8,883 nucleotides of DNA from Nitrospirae bacterium GWC2_56_14 (GCA_001803705.1 MHDY01000011.1:1658-10540), one strand, 5' to 3'. Numbered from the stretch's first letter, positions 1 to 7,921 are shown. Notes: a model not told the origin generated them from the letters alone. Numbers and translations: made by a program.

Positions 1-710
1 AGAAAGACCTTGGGAAAATGCCAGAGCAGGGACGCAAGGGGCAGCGGTCTGATCAGGGTAACGTCAAGCAGCTGGTCGTCCAGCTTTGCATGGGGCGTGA
101 GCTTGAACCCGCCGCCGCAGGTGGTGCCGTTGCCGATGGACAGCAGGAAGGTCTCCTGGTCGATCGTGCGGCCATTCATGGCGATCGTCAACTGCACGGG
201 CCGGTATTTTCCGAGCGTTCTGACGAGGGCGCGCAAATAGAGCGAAAGCCCGCCGGTGCCGCCGCCCATGCCGTAGGTCGTGATGTTGACCGCGGCATCG
301 AAGCCGAAACCGGCATTGTTGGCAAAATAGATGTCGTTGATCTTTCCGAGATCGATCGTCCGGGTCTGTCCGGCGAGGACGATGTCCACCGCCTGCTCCA
401 GCTTGTTCGGGATGCGCAGCGATCTGACGAAATCGTTTCCCGTGCCGCCGGGGACGATGCCCAGCGGCGTGTGGGAAAATACCATGCCCTGGAGGACTTC
501 GTTCACGGTGCCGTCGCCGCCGATGGCGACAATGACATCGTAGTCGCGGCAGGCGGCGCGGGCGATCATGCCCGCTTCTCTCGGTCCCGCGGTAAGCTCC
601 AGGTCGTATGATACGCCCCGCTGCGCAAAGAGTTCCAGGGTCCGGGAGATGATGAGCCGCGAGTTCCCTCTGCGCGCCGCGGGGTTCGCAATGAGCTTGT
701 ACTTCTTCAT
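1..710 (-). CDS. Diacylglycerol/lipid kinase, YegS/DagK family (C-terminus outside window)
   Basis: Read on the minus strand, this is an open frame of 236 residues running off the left edge. It shows the catalytic fold of the diacylglycerol kinase family: an N-terminal strand ending in IANPAARRG (residues 7-15), the nucleotide-binding loop GGDGT at 64-68, and PGGTGNDF at 87-94. Further on are NNAGFGFDA (131-139) and the C-lobe signature GGGFKLTPHAKLDDQLLD (199-216). Family members use ATP to phosphorylate a lipid such as diacylglycerol at the cytoplasmic membrane face; the exact substrate cannot be read from sequence. The full family length is about 290-310 residues, so roughly 60 are missing. 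An in-frame ATG lies nine bases upstream at 719, but it overlaps the -10 box of the predicted promoter. The start at 710 gives the usual N-terminus MKKYKLI. Neither start has a Shine-Dalgarno sequence. The gene is divergent from uppP. Confidence 0.93.
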   Translation of the reverse strand, partial: MKKYKLIANPAARRGNSRLIISRTLELFAQRGVSYDLELTAGPREAGMIARAACRDYDVIVAIGGDGTVNEVLQGMVFSHTPLGIVPGGTGNDFVRSLRIPNKLEQAVDIVLAGQTRTIDLGKINDIYFANNAGFGFDAAVNITTYGMGGGTGGLSLYLRALVRTLGKYRPVQLTIAMNGRTIDQETFLLSIGNGTTCGGGFKLTPHAKLDDQLLDVTLIRPLPLASLLWHFPKVF

Positions 711-717
711 GGAGGCC

Positions 718-746
718 ATTATACGGACGTCAACAGGCCTCGTCAA
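718..746 (-). promoter_or_regulatory. Sigma70-type promoter of the lipid kinase, predicted leaderless
   Basis: On the minus strand TTGACG (746-741) and a perfect TATAAT (723-718) are separated by 17 bases, an almost ideal vegetative promoter. Initiation about 7-8 bases after the -10 box falls at 710-711, which is the A of the preferred ATG, so the mRNA would have little or no 5' leader. The absence of a ribosome binding site agrees with this. The start site is inferred, not measured. Confidence 0.6.
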
Positions 747-768
747 CCTGCGCGAAAACATTATGTCC

Positions 769-797
769 TTGAAATCCCACCTGCTTTATGAAATAAT
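769..797 (+). promoter_or_regulatory. Putative sigma70 promoter of uppP
   Basis: TTGAAA (769-774) and AATAAT (792-797) are each one mismatch from consensus and are spaced by 17 bases. Transcription would start near 804 and give a leader of about 75 nt before the uppP start. Together with the minus-strand promoter at 718-746 it makes a compact divergent promoter region. Confidence 0.5.
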
Positions 798-879
798 GCG
801 ACCACGCGTCATGGGGCCGCAGGCCTGCCCCGGTACGTGACTCGTACAAGTGCATTCGCACGCTCCGGCAAGGAAACAC

Positions 880-1686
880 ATGATATTCGAAGCGATCATC
901 CTCGGCATCCTCCAGGGGCTTACGGAGTTCCTCCCGATCAGCAGCTCAGGGCACCTGATCCTCGCACAGTGGGCCACGGGCTGGACCGGCGAGCTCATGA
1001 ACAATCTTACCTTCGATGTCGCGCTCCATGTGGGGACCTTGGTCGCCGTGCTCTGGTATTTCTGGAGCGACTGGATGCGGTTCGGCAAGGCCTGCATCAA
1101 CGTCGTACGCGGCAGCGCACCGGACTATGAGGCGCGGCTCGTTTGGTATATCGTGCTTGCGACGATCCCGGCCGCTGTCATCGGCATGCGGTACGAGCAC
1201 GTTGTGGAAACCCTGTTCCGCAATCCTCTGCTCGTCGCCGGAGCCCTCGTTGCCGGGTCGATCGCCATGTGGCTTGCCGACCGGTATTCGAAGCAGGAGC
1301 ACCGGCTCGCGTCCATGACCTTCCATCACGCCTTTTTTGTGGGGATCGCCCAGGCAATCGCCCTGGTGCCGGGTATCTCTCGTTCAGGCATCACGATCTC
1401 CGCCGGCCTTGCCGGGGGATACAAGCGGGAGGACGCGGCGCGGTTCTCATTCCTCCTGTCCACGCCCGTGATCGCCGGCGCGGCCGTGCTGAAGCTCAAG
1501 CACCTTTCGCTCCACAGCAATGAAGCGGCCATTGGATTCGTTCTGGGCACGCTCAGCTCGGCGATCGTCGGATACCTTGCCATCAGGTTCCTGATCCGGT
1601 ATCTTGAGCGTCACTCCATGAATGTCTTCGTCTGGTACCGGCTCGCCCTGGCCGCGGCAGTGGGGCTGCTGTGGGCGGGGAGGTAA
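880..1686 (+). CDS. uppP: Undecaprenyl-diphosphate phosphatase (UppP/BacA)
   Basis: This 268-residue polytopic membrane protein dephosphorylates undecaprenyl diphosphate to undecaprenyl phosphate. That step recycles the lipid carrier for peptidoglycan and other envelope polymers; high levels give bacitracin resistance in known members. The family signatures are present: QGLTEFLPISSSGHL at residues 12-26, with the Q/E-xxx-E motif as Q12 and E16 and an invariant-type His25, and PGISRSGIT at 164-172 with Arg168. Hydrophobic segments run through the whole protein. Length matches the family (about 265-280). A GTG at 850 would add ten polar residues, but the ATG at 880 has AAGGA at 870-874 five bases before it and gives the standard start MIFEAIILGILQG. 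The gene is 76 bases upstream of ftsK on the same strand, with a palindrome between, so partial co-transcription is possible. Confidence 0.97.
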   Translation: MIFEAIILGILQGLTEFLPISSSGHLILAQWATGWTGELMNNLTFDVALHVGTLVAVLWYFWSDWMRFGKACINVVRGSAPDYEARLVWYIVLATIPAAVIGMRYEHVVETLFRNPLLVAGALVAGSIAMWLADRYSKQEHRLASMTFHHAFFVGIAQAIALVPGISRSGITISAGLAGGYKREDAARFSFLLSTPVIAGAAVLKLKHLSLHSNEAAIGFVLGTLSSAIVGYLAIRFLIRYLERHSMNVFVWYRLALAAAVGLLWAGR

Positions 1687-1698
1687 CAAAGATATACC

Positions 1699-1727
1699 GT
1701 AGGGGCGGGTTTCAAACCCGCCCCTAC
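1699..1727. repeat. 29-nt palindrome, dispersed-repeat type, between uppP and ftsK
   Basis: Two 14-base arms (1699-1712 and 1714-1727) are perfect reverse complements around a single C at 1713. The arm reads GTAGGGGCGGGTTT. GC-rich palindromes of this GTAGGGGCG type occur in many copies in numerous bacterial genomes (general knowledge, not checked here). As RNA it forms a very strong hairpin on either strand, but no T-run follows it, so it is not a canonical terminator. It could dampen read-through from uppP into ftsK. Confidence 0.75.
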
Positions 1728-1762
1728 AACGGCAAAAACCGGCATGTCCGGGTCAGGAGCCT

Positions 1763-3964
<2,202 letters not shown>

Positions 3965-4050
3965 AATATAAGCATTGGAGCGGACGGAGAAGCAGCTTTT
4001 ATCTATCCCGCAGTTTGGGGACTACGGATGTCATAACAGGATGATCACGC

Positions 4051-4548
4051 ATGTACTACGAAAAAATATTCAGTGCGCTTCAGAAGGGGAAGGTCAGATA
4101 TGCCGTCGCAGGCGGGGTCGCCCTTGTTTTGCACGGCGTGGTTCGATTTACCGCGGACCTCGATCTGATCGTAGACCTGGAACGGGAGAACCTGGGCCGC
4201 TTCATAGCCATCATGAAAGAGCTCGGTTATCTGCCGAGAAACCCTGTGAAGGCAGATGAGCTTCTTGCGCCGGAAAGCAGGGCGCAATGGAAGCGTGAAA
4301 AGAACATGGAAGTTTTTTCATTTTACGCCCCGGCTCAGCCCATGGAGCTTATTGACGTCTTTATTGAAGAAAAGTTCCCTTTTGAAGACATCATTGCGGA
4401 CATGCTTGTTGTTACTGCAAAAGGCGTAATGATCCCAGTCGTCTCCCTGCGGCACTTAAAAAAACTGAAGAAGGCTGCCGGCCGGCCGCAAGACCTGGCG
4501 GATATCGAAGCACTTGAGGCGCTGGAGAGGACGGAGGAGAAGGAATGA
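4051..4548 (+). CDS. Small nucleotidyltransferase-fold protein (possible toxin-antitoxin or defence component)
   Basis: This 165-residue protein has the Pol-beta-type nucleotidyltransferase core: Gly-Gly at 21-22 (YAVAGGVALVLHG), the metal-binding pair Asp36-x-Asp38 in RFTADLDLIVDL, and a likely third acidic residue, Asp102, in MELIDVFIEE. The C-terminus has the Lys/Arg-rich helix and a DLADIEAL segment (148-155) common in small DUF6036/AbiEii-like nucleotidyltransferases. Such proteins can transfer NMPs to RNA, tRNA or protein; some are toxins and others (MNT) are antitoxins of HEPN proteins. No HEPN or AbiEi-like gene is adjacent. AGGA at 4038-4041 precedes the ATG by nine bases. The last base triplet overlaps the next gene as ATGA, so the two are translationally coupled. 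Fold is fairly sure; target and biological role are unknown. Confidence 0.85.
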   Translation: MYYEKIFSALQKGKVRYAVAGGVALVLHGVVRFTADLDLIVDLERENLGRFIAIMKELGYLPRNPVKADELLAPESRAQWKREKNMEVFSFYAPAQPMELIDVFIEEKFPFEDIIADMLVVTAKGVMIPVVSLRHLKKLKKAAGRPQDLADIEALEALERTEEKE

Positions 4549-4724
4549 GACACGAACCGCAAAAAAAACCATTCGTTTTCCTTCCTTCGCCAGAGACGCT
4601 ACGGCAATTCAAAGACGCCTCTCCGGAAGAAAAACTGAACTGGCTCGAAGAAGCAAATCAGTTTGTGAACGATTTTGTGTCTCCGGAGAAACTTGAACGC
4701 TGGAAAAAGATATCCGGAAGATAA
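4545..4724 (+). CDS. 59-residue acidic/basic helical protein coupled to the nucleotidyltransferase
   Basis: This short gene begins with ATG at 4545, overlapping the TGA of the nucleotidyltransferase gene by four bases. GGAGGAGAAGGA lies directly upstream, a strong ribosome binding region inside the preceding gene. The product starts MRHEPQKKPFVFLPSPETL and continues with charged, probably helical sequence (FKDASPEEKLNWLEEANQF, then VSPEKLERWKK). It has no signal peptide, membrane segment or Cys/His cluster. The ATGA coupling, clean stop and absence of frame damage argue for a real gene. I do not recognise a named family. By position it is likely a partner or regulator of the nucleotidyltransferase, for example an antitoxin or cofactor; this is inference. 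The restriction-enzyme remnant begins within about five bases of its stop codon. Confidence 0.72.
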   Translation: MRHEPQKKPFVFLPSPETLRQFKDASPEEKLNWLEEANQFVNDFVSPEKLERWKKISGR

Positions 4725-4728
4725 AGCG

Positions 4729-5257
4729 GATATAATCCGGAAAAGCAAGCTCGCTGTGCTTCCCGGCCATTTCTGTCCTACACAATCATGGGATTTGCTG
4801 GTGATGAACAAGGGGAAGCTGATCGCGGCCATAAAGTTCGATGCACAGGTAGGAATGTCCATTGGTAAGAATGCCAATAGCTGTTGTGATCAAGCGATTA
4901 GTCTGGCCATTGATTTTCGGGGGTGTTTATCGAAGATGGACCTTTGGACAGGGCACAAAACCTTTTGTGAGCTACCTGGTCCTGCTTGAAGATAACCCCG
5001 CCTCACGCGCACCAATTAAGGCTATTTCCCCGCACTTCCCGTTGGTTCCGGAATACCGAAATACCTCGTATGCGGAGCTCAATGATAGCCTGTGAAAAAA
5101 ACTGATAATGGACGGGCTTTACACTGCGGCTACCGTCATCGTTTCCCCGCGCACTGCCTCCAAATCCGGAGCTTATTCCGAGATGAGCGACATGACCGGG
5201 CTCAAGTCATTTGTCTCGACGCTTGCGGGTCACAGTGCGGCGAAAGCTATTACGTAA
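4729..5257 (+). pseudogene. Decayed XhoI/PaeR7I-like type II restriction endonuclease (5'-truncated, frameshifted, nonsense)
   Basis: Three pieces read together give the C-terminal two thirds of a PaeR7I/XhoI-type endonuclease. In frame 1 (4729-4917) comes KSKLAVLPGHF, PTQSWDLLVMNKGKLIAAI, then LAIDF. After one extra G in the run 4919-4923 the reading continues as YRRWTFGQGTKPFVSYLVL, LEDNPASRAPIKAISPHFP and SYAELNDSL. An in-frame TGA (5093-5095) interrupts, then KKLIMDGLYTAATVIVSPR, GAYSEMSDMTGLKSFVSTL and AGHSAAKAIT end at TAA 5255-5257. The first ~80 residues expected of the family are absent. The usual catalytic EFK(S)Q segment reads KFDAQ, so the acidic and lysine residues of the PD-(D/E)xK site appear lost. 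No partner cytosine or adenine methyltransferase is present. Family assignment rests on remembered sequence similarity. Confidence 0.85.
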
Positions 5258-5311
5258 AATTGTTCTTGCGATATAAGGAAGACAGCATAAAAAACTTATC
5301 AGGAGGTTGTT

Positions 5312-6007
5312 ATGGCTGCCAATTTCTTTTCACGTTCCAGGCTTTGGGTTGTGTCCGCGCTTCTGTTGGTTCTTGTGACCGGGTCCGCCTTCGCTAAAGA
5401 CCCCACGCTGAAGGAACGGGTTACGGCGATTGCGGGCGCGGGAAAGACGATTGCCGTCGTGTATTGGCCCAGCTTCTATAGCGGCGAGGTCTCCGACAGC
5501 TCGGGGAGCCTGGCCCGCACGACACTTTTCACTGGTGGAGCGATCCCTGCAAGTTATAGCGCCATCGGTCAGACGGCAGTGGAGAGTTTCAATAAGGGGT
5601 TTTCCGTCACCGCCTTCAGCCCCGTGGACGCGGCAAAGATTCCCATGAAACAAAGCTGGACAGGCGAGAAAACCCCTGAATGGACGGCGCTCGATAATGA
5701 ACTGTTCGTATCCGTCGGCCTGTTCGTCAGGGAGAATCTCATCAGAAATCGCGATGGATCGAAGAACGTCAAGCTCTCGGTCTTGGCAAAGATCGAGATC
5801 ATGGAGAACAGCGTCGACAAAAAAGGAAAGAAGGAATCTTCTGTTCTCAAGACCCTGAACGCCTCGGTCAGTTCAAAAGCTGCTCCTGCGACAGGAACCG
5901 TTTCCACCCAGGCTGATTTTGAAAAGGTGATCCCGACTGATTCGCTGCTCGAAGAGCTGAAGACGGCGGTGGATCATGAGGTCGCGAAATATGTGGCAAA
6001 ACAATAG
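5312..6007 (+). CDS. Exported protein of unknown function (signal peptide, 231 aa)
   Basis: The N-terminus has a classical Sec signal peptide: basic start (FFSRSR), hydrophobic core LWVVSALLLVLV, and an AFA cleavage motif predicted between Ala28 and Lys29. No lipobox cysteine is present, so a soluble periplasmic or secreted product of about 203 residues is expected. The mature part is mixed alpha/beta with KTIAVVYWPSFYSGEV early, a Ser/Gly/Thr-rich middle, LSVLAKIEIME near 150-160, a lysine-rich loop (KKGKKESS), and a charged helical end (LLEELKTAVDHEVAKYV). I do not recognise a family. A perfect AGGAGG at 5301-5306 sits five bases before the ATG, indicating strong translation. It starts 55 bases after the endonuclease remnant and is followed by a hairpin terminator, so it is likely a one-gene unit. 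A clear promoter was not resolved; TATAAG at 5272-5277 is the best -10 candidate. Confidence 0.85.
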   Translation: MAANFFSRSRLWVVSALLLVLVTGSAFAKDPTLKERVTAIAGAGKTIAVVYWPSFYSGEVSDSSGSLARTTLFTGGAIPASYSAIGQTAVESFNKGFSVTAFSPVDAAKIPMKQSWTGEKTPEWTALDNELFVSVGLFVRENLIRNRDGSKNVKLSVLAKIEIMENSVDKKGKKESSVLKTLNASVSSKAAPATGTVSTQADFEKVIPTDSLLEELKTAVDHEVAKYVAKQ

Positions 6008-6031
6008 AAGAATCCTCCGCCGAATTGCTGT

Positions 6032-6064
6032 GCCACTCCTGTGTCGGGAGTGGCGTTGTTGTTG
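6032..6064 (+). terminator. Rho-independent-type terminator after the exported protein
   Basis: GCCACTCC (6032-6039) pairs perfectly with GGAGTGGC (6047-6054) around a 7-base loop, and GTTGTTGTTG follows. The tail is T-rich but broken by G, so termination may be moderate. It lies 25 bases after the stop codon of the upstream gene and faces the convergent toxin-antitoxin locus. Confidence 0.6.
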
Positions 6065-6086
6065 AAATTGCGTTGCGAGAAAAAGA

Positions 6087-6279
6087 TTATTCTTTTGGCA
6101 GGTAATTCTCGAGGTTGAGGGCGCCGTGGAAAACGCCTAAGATGTCGATCGTTTCTTCATTCTTTATTAAATACGCGATGCGGTAATGACCGAACAGCAA
6201 TACTCGTATATGGCGATTAGGCCAGTCCAGCAGCCTCTGGCCGATGAGCGGAAAACCGGGTCCAGTTTATTTTTGCCAT
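6087..6279 (-). pseudogene. ParE/RelE-type toxin remnant with internal deletion and frameshift
   Basis: The start ATG at 6279 overlaps the last 13 bases of the antitoxin gene, as in many type II toxin-antitoxin pairs, and begins MAKINWT, a usual ParE-family start. That frame then hits a stop after about 20 codons. The rest of the toxin is in another frame: FPLIGQRLLDWPNRHIRVL, then FGHYRIAYLIKNEETIDIL and GVFHGALNLENYLPKE, ending at TAA 6089-6087. The HYRIAYLIK and ILGVFHGA segments are typical of the C-terminal beta-sheet of ParE/RelE toxins. Compared with the normal ~95-100 residues, about 40 codons (the N-terminal helices) are missing, with a net frameshift. A working gyrase- or ribosome-targeting toxin is therefore not expected. 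Confidence 0.83.
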
Positions 6280-6452
6280 GAACGCATCCGTTGCTCTAAT
6301 TCTTCATGAGGTACGGTTCGCCCGGCATCCGAATCCGCCAGACCGCGGTCGACCATTTTTACAAAAGCAAGCTCCCGAAGTATTTCGTCAAAATCACTGT
6401 CTTCCGGCTGGTCCCGAATGATCTTTATCATGATATCTTTTACCGTACTCAT
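6267..6452 (-). CDS. Type II antitoxin (partner of the decayed ParE/RelE toxin)
   Basis: This encodes a 61-residue charged protein, MSTVKDIMIKIIRDQPEDS, continuing with FDEILRELAFVKMVDRGLA and TVPHEELEQRMRSWQK. The DS-FDEILREL and HEELEQRMRSW patterns match small antitoxins commonly found directly upstream of ParE-like toxins. A GTG at 6461 is in frame, but its AGGAG abuts the codon. ATG 6452 has AGGAGG eight bases before it and also gives the common MSTVK start, so it is preferred. The reading frame is intact although its toxin is broken. It could still repress its own promoter, or neutralise a related toxin elsewhere in the genome; both ideas are inference. Confidence 0.82.
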   Translation of the reverse strand: MSTVKDIMIKIIRDQPEDSDFDEILRELAFVKMVDRGLADSDAGRTVPHEELEQRMRSWQK

Positions 6453-6503
6453 CTCCTTCACCTCCTACCTCTTTGCGTTCCGCAACCGCTACCCTTGAAT
6501 CCA

Positions 6504-6531
6504 ATTATATCCGTTTGATCGCATATTTCAA
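6504..6531 (-). promoter_or_regulatory. Sigma70 promoter of the antitoxin-toxin locus
   Basis: On the minus strand TTGAAA (6531-6526) and a perfect TATAAT (6509-6504) are 16 bases apart. Initiation near 6497 gives a leader of about 45 nt to the antitoxin ATG at 6452. Confidence 0.6.
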
Positions 6532-6536
6532 GATCA
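6516..6536. promoter_or_regulatory. Candidate antitoxin operator (inverted repeat over the -35 box)
   Basis: TGATC (6516-6520) and GATCA (6532-6536) form an inverted repeat with 11 bases between, covering the -35 element of the antitoxin promoter. Autoregulation by antitoxin binding at such a site is usual for type II modules. The arms are only five bases, so chance is possible. Confidence 0.3.
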
Positions 6537-6608
6537 TATCTCTTCATAATCAGGTGGACATATCGAAAGCGCAAATTAGGGCCGTTCGCGCAGACTAATA
6601 AACTGCGC

Positions 6609-6637
6609 TTGATTGAGTTGCCATCATGGAGTAATAT
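6609..6637 (+). promoter_or_regulatory. Putative promoter of the aminotransferase gene
   Basis: TTGATT (6609-6614) and TAATAT (6632-6637) are spaced by 17 bases, each matching four of six consensus positions. Initiation near 6644 would leave about 30 nt before the ATG at 6675. The match is modest. Confidence 0.35.
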
Positions 6638-6674
6638 TGGGCATCTATTCGATGGTGCAGGGAAGGATAACAAC

Positions 6675-7862
6675 ATGAACAGCATTTTTTCCGACCGCAT
6701 AAGTGATGTTCCCCGGTCATTCATAAGGGAGATCCTCAAAGTAGCGGTCGATGAGTCGATCATCTCTTTTGCCGGCGGACTGCCGAACCGCGATCTCTTC
6801 CCGGTCCGGGAGTTACAGGCCGCTGCGAACAAGGTGCTGGAGGAGTCCGGCAAAGACGCGCTCCAGTACAGCTCCACCGAAGGCGACCCGGCGCTGCGCA
6901 AATGGATCGCGGAGCGGTATCGTGCGAAACAGGGCCTAGACATCGATCCGAACAGCATCCTCATCACCACCGGTTCGCAGCAGGGACTCGACCTCCTCGG
7001 GAAAACCATCGTGAACGAAGGGGACGGCGTCATCGTCGAGGAGCCGGGCTACCTTGGCGCGATCCAGGCGTTCTCGCTCTACAAACCGGTCTTTCATCCG
7101 GTGCCGGTGGGGGAGGACGGTCTTGACCTGAATGGTCTGCACAGCGTGCTGGCGAAGCATGCGCCAAAGCTGTTCTACTGTGTGCCGAATTTTCAGAACC
7201 CGGCAGGGATCAGTTATTCGAAAGAGAACCGGGAGGCTGTGGCGCAGGCATTGAAGGGAAGGAAAACGGTCCTTGTGGAGGACGATCCTTACGGAGAATT
7301 GCGCTTCCTTGGACAGCAGAAGCCGTCCTTCCGTCAGTTCATGCCGGACACCAGCGTGTTGCTGGGATCTTTTTCAAAGATCATCGCTCCGTCGCTCCGG
7401 ATAGGATGGATCGTTGCCAACGATGCAGTGATGGACAAGCTGGTCATTGCAAAGCAGGCAGCCGATCTGCACACGAACTATCTTGGCCAGCGGATCGTTC
7501 TTCAGTACCTGAAGGACAACGACCTCGACAAACATATCGCTTTGATCAGAAAGGCATACGGCAGTCAACGGGAAGCGATGGTTGCGGGGATCAGGGAGCA
7601 CTTTCCCGTGGAGACCCGGTACACCCTGCCTGAGGGCGGCATGTTCCTCTGGATCACGCTTCCCGAAGGGTTGTCCGCGCTTACCGTGTTCGAGCGGGCG
7701 ATCCGGCAAAAAGTGGCCTTCGTTCCGGGCGACCCCTTTTACGTCAACAGAAAGAACGTCAACACCTTGCGGCTCAATTTTTCAAGTGTAGATGAAGAGA
7801 CGATCAGGACGGGAATCGGCCGGCTCGGCGAGGTGCTGAAAGACATGATCCGAAAAGGGTAA
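6675..7862 (+). CDS. PLP-dependent aminotransferase, class I/II fold-type I (LysN/KAT II-like)
   Basis: This 395-residue cytosolic enzyme belongs to the aminotransferases that resemble 2-aminoadipate aminotransferase (LysN) and MocR-type catalytic domains, but it has no GntR DNA-binding domain. Visible landmarks are FAGGLPNRDLFP near residue 34, YSSTEGDPALRKWIAERY (substrate/PLP cradle), TTGSQQGLDLLGK, the NFQNPAG motif near 176-182 (PLP-contacting Asn), VEDDPYGELRF (Asp binding the pyridine nitrogen), and the Schiff-base lysine Lys235 in SFSKIIAPSLRIGW. RLNFSS near the end supplies the carboxylate-binding Arg. The frame extends 22 codons upstream to 6609, but ATG 6675 has GGAAGGA (6661-6667) seven bases before it and gives a normal N-terminus. 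The gene stands alone, with no lysine or aromatic pathway neighbour, so the substrate cannot be fixed; 2-aminoadipate, aromatic or branched-chain amino acids are all possible. Confidence 0.93.
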   Translation: MNSIFSDRISDVPRSFIREILKVAVDESIISFAGGLPNRDLFPVRELQAAANKVLEESGKDALQYSSTEGDPALRKWIAERYRAKQGLDIDPNSILITTGSQQGLDLLGKTIVNEGDGVIVEEPGYLGAIQAFSLYKPVFHPVPVGEDGLDLNGLHSVLAKHAPKLFYCVPNFQNPAGISYSKENREAVAQALKGRKTVLVEDDPYGELRFLGQQKPSFRQFMPDTSVLLGSFSKIIAPSLRIGWIVANDAVMDKLVIAKQAADLHTNYLGQRIVLQYLKDNDLDKHIALIRKAYGSQREAMVAGIREHFPVETRYTLPEGGMFLWITLPEGLSALTVFERAIRQKVAFVPGDPFYVNRKNVNTLRLNFSSVDEETIRTGIGRLGEVLKDMIRKG

Positions 7863-7921
7863 TTGAACGAGGCGCAGTGAAAATTCTCATGCAAACAGGG
7901 AGACAGTTTTTAAACTTGCAA

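Noticed and set aside
18..611. 197-codon plus-strand open frame at the left end
   Set aside because: Antisense to the clear lipid kinase gene and without family features.
850..879. Upstream GTG start for uppP
   Set aside because: No ribosome binding site and it adds an atypical polar N-terminus; ATG 880 has AAGGA at proper spacing.
4675..4989. Intact 104-codon gene
   Set aside because: It mixes the out-of-frame end of the 59-aa gene, part of the endonuclease fossil and a post-frameshift tail, so it is not a real protein.
5093..5095. TGA in the restriction remnant read as selenocysteine (homologues appear to have Cys at this place)
   Set aside because: The same gene has a frameshift, a missing N-terminus and altered catalytic residues, so a simple TGC-to-TGA nonsense mutation is more likely; no clear SECIS hairpin was seen right after it.
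5092..5397. 101-codon plus-strand open frame
   Set aside because: Out of frame with the endonuclease similarity, and it overlaps the start of the exported protein.
6108..6113. CTCGAG site as evidence about restriction by the XhoI-like enzyme
   Set aside because: One site in a window of this size says nothing about avoidance or methylation.
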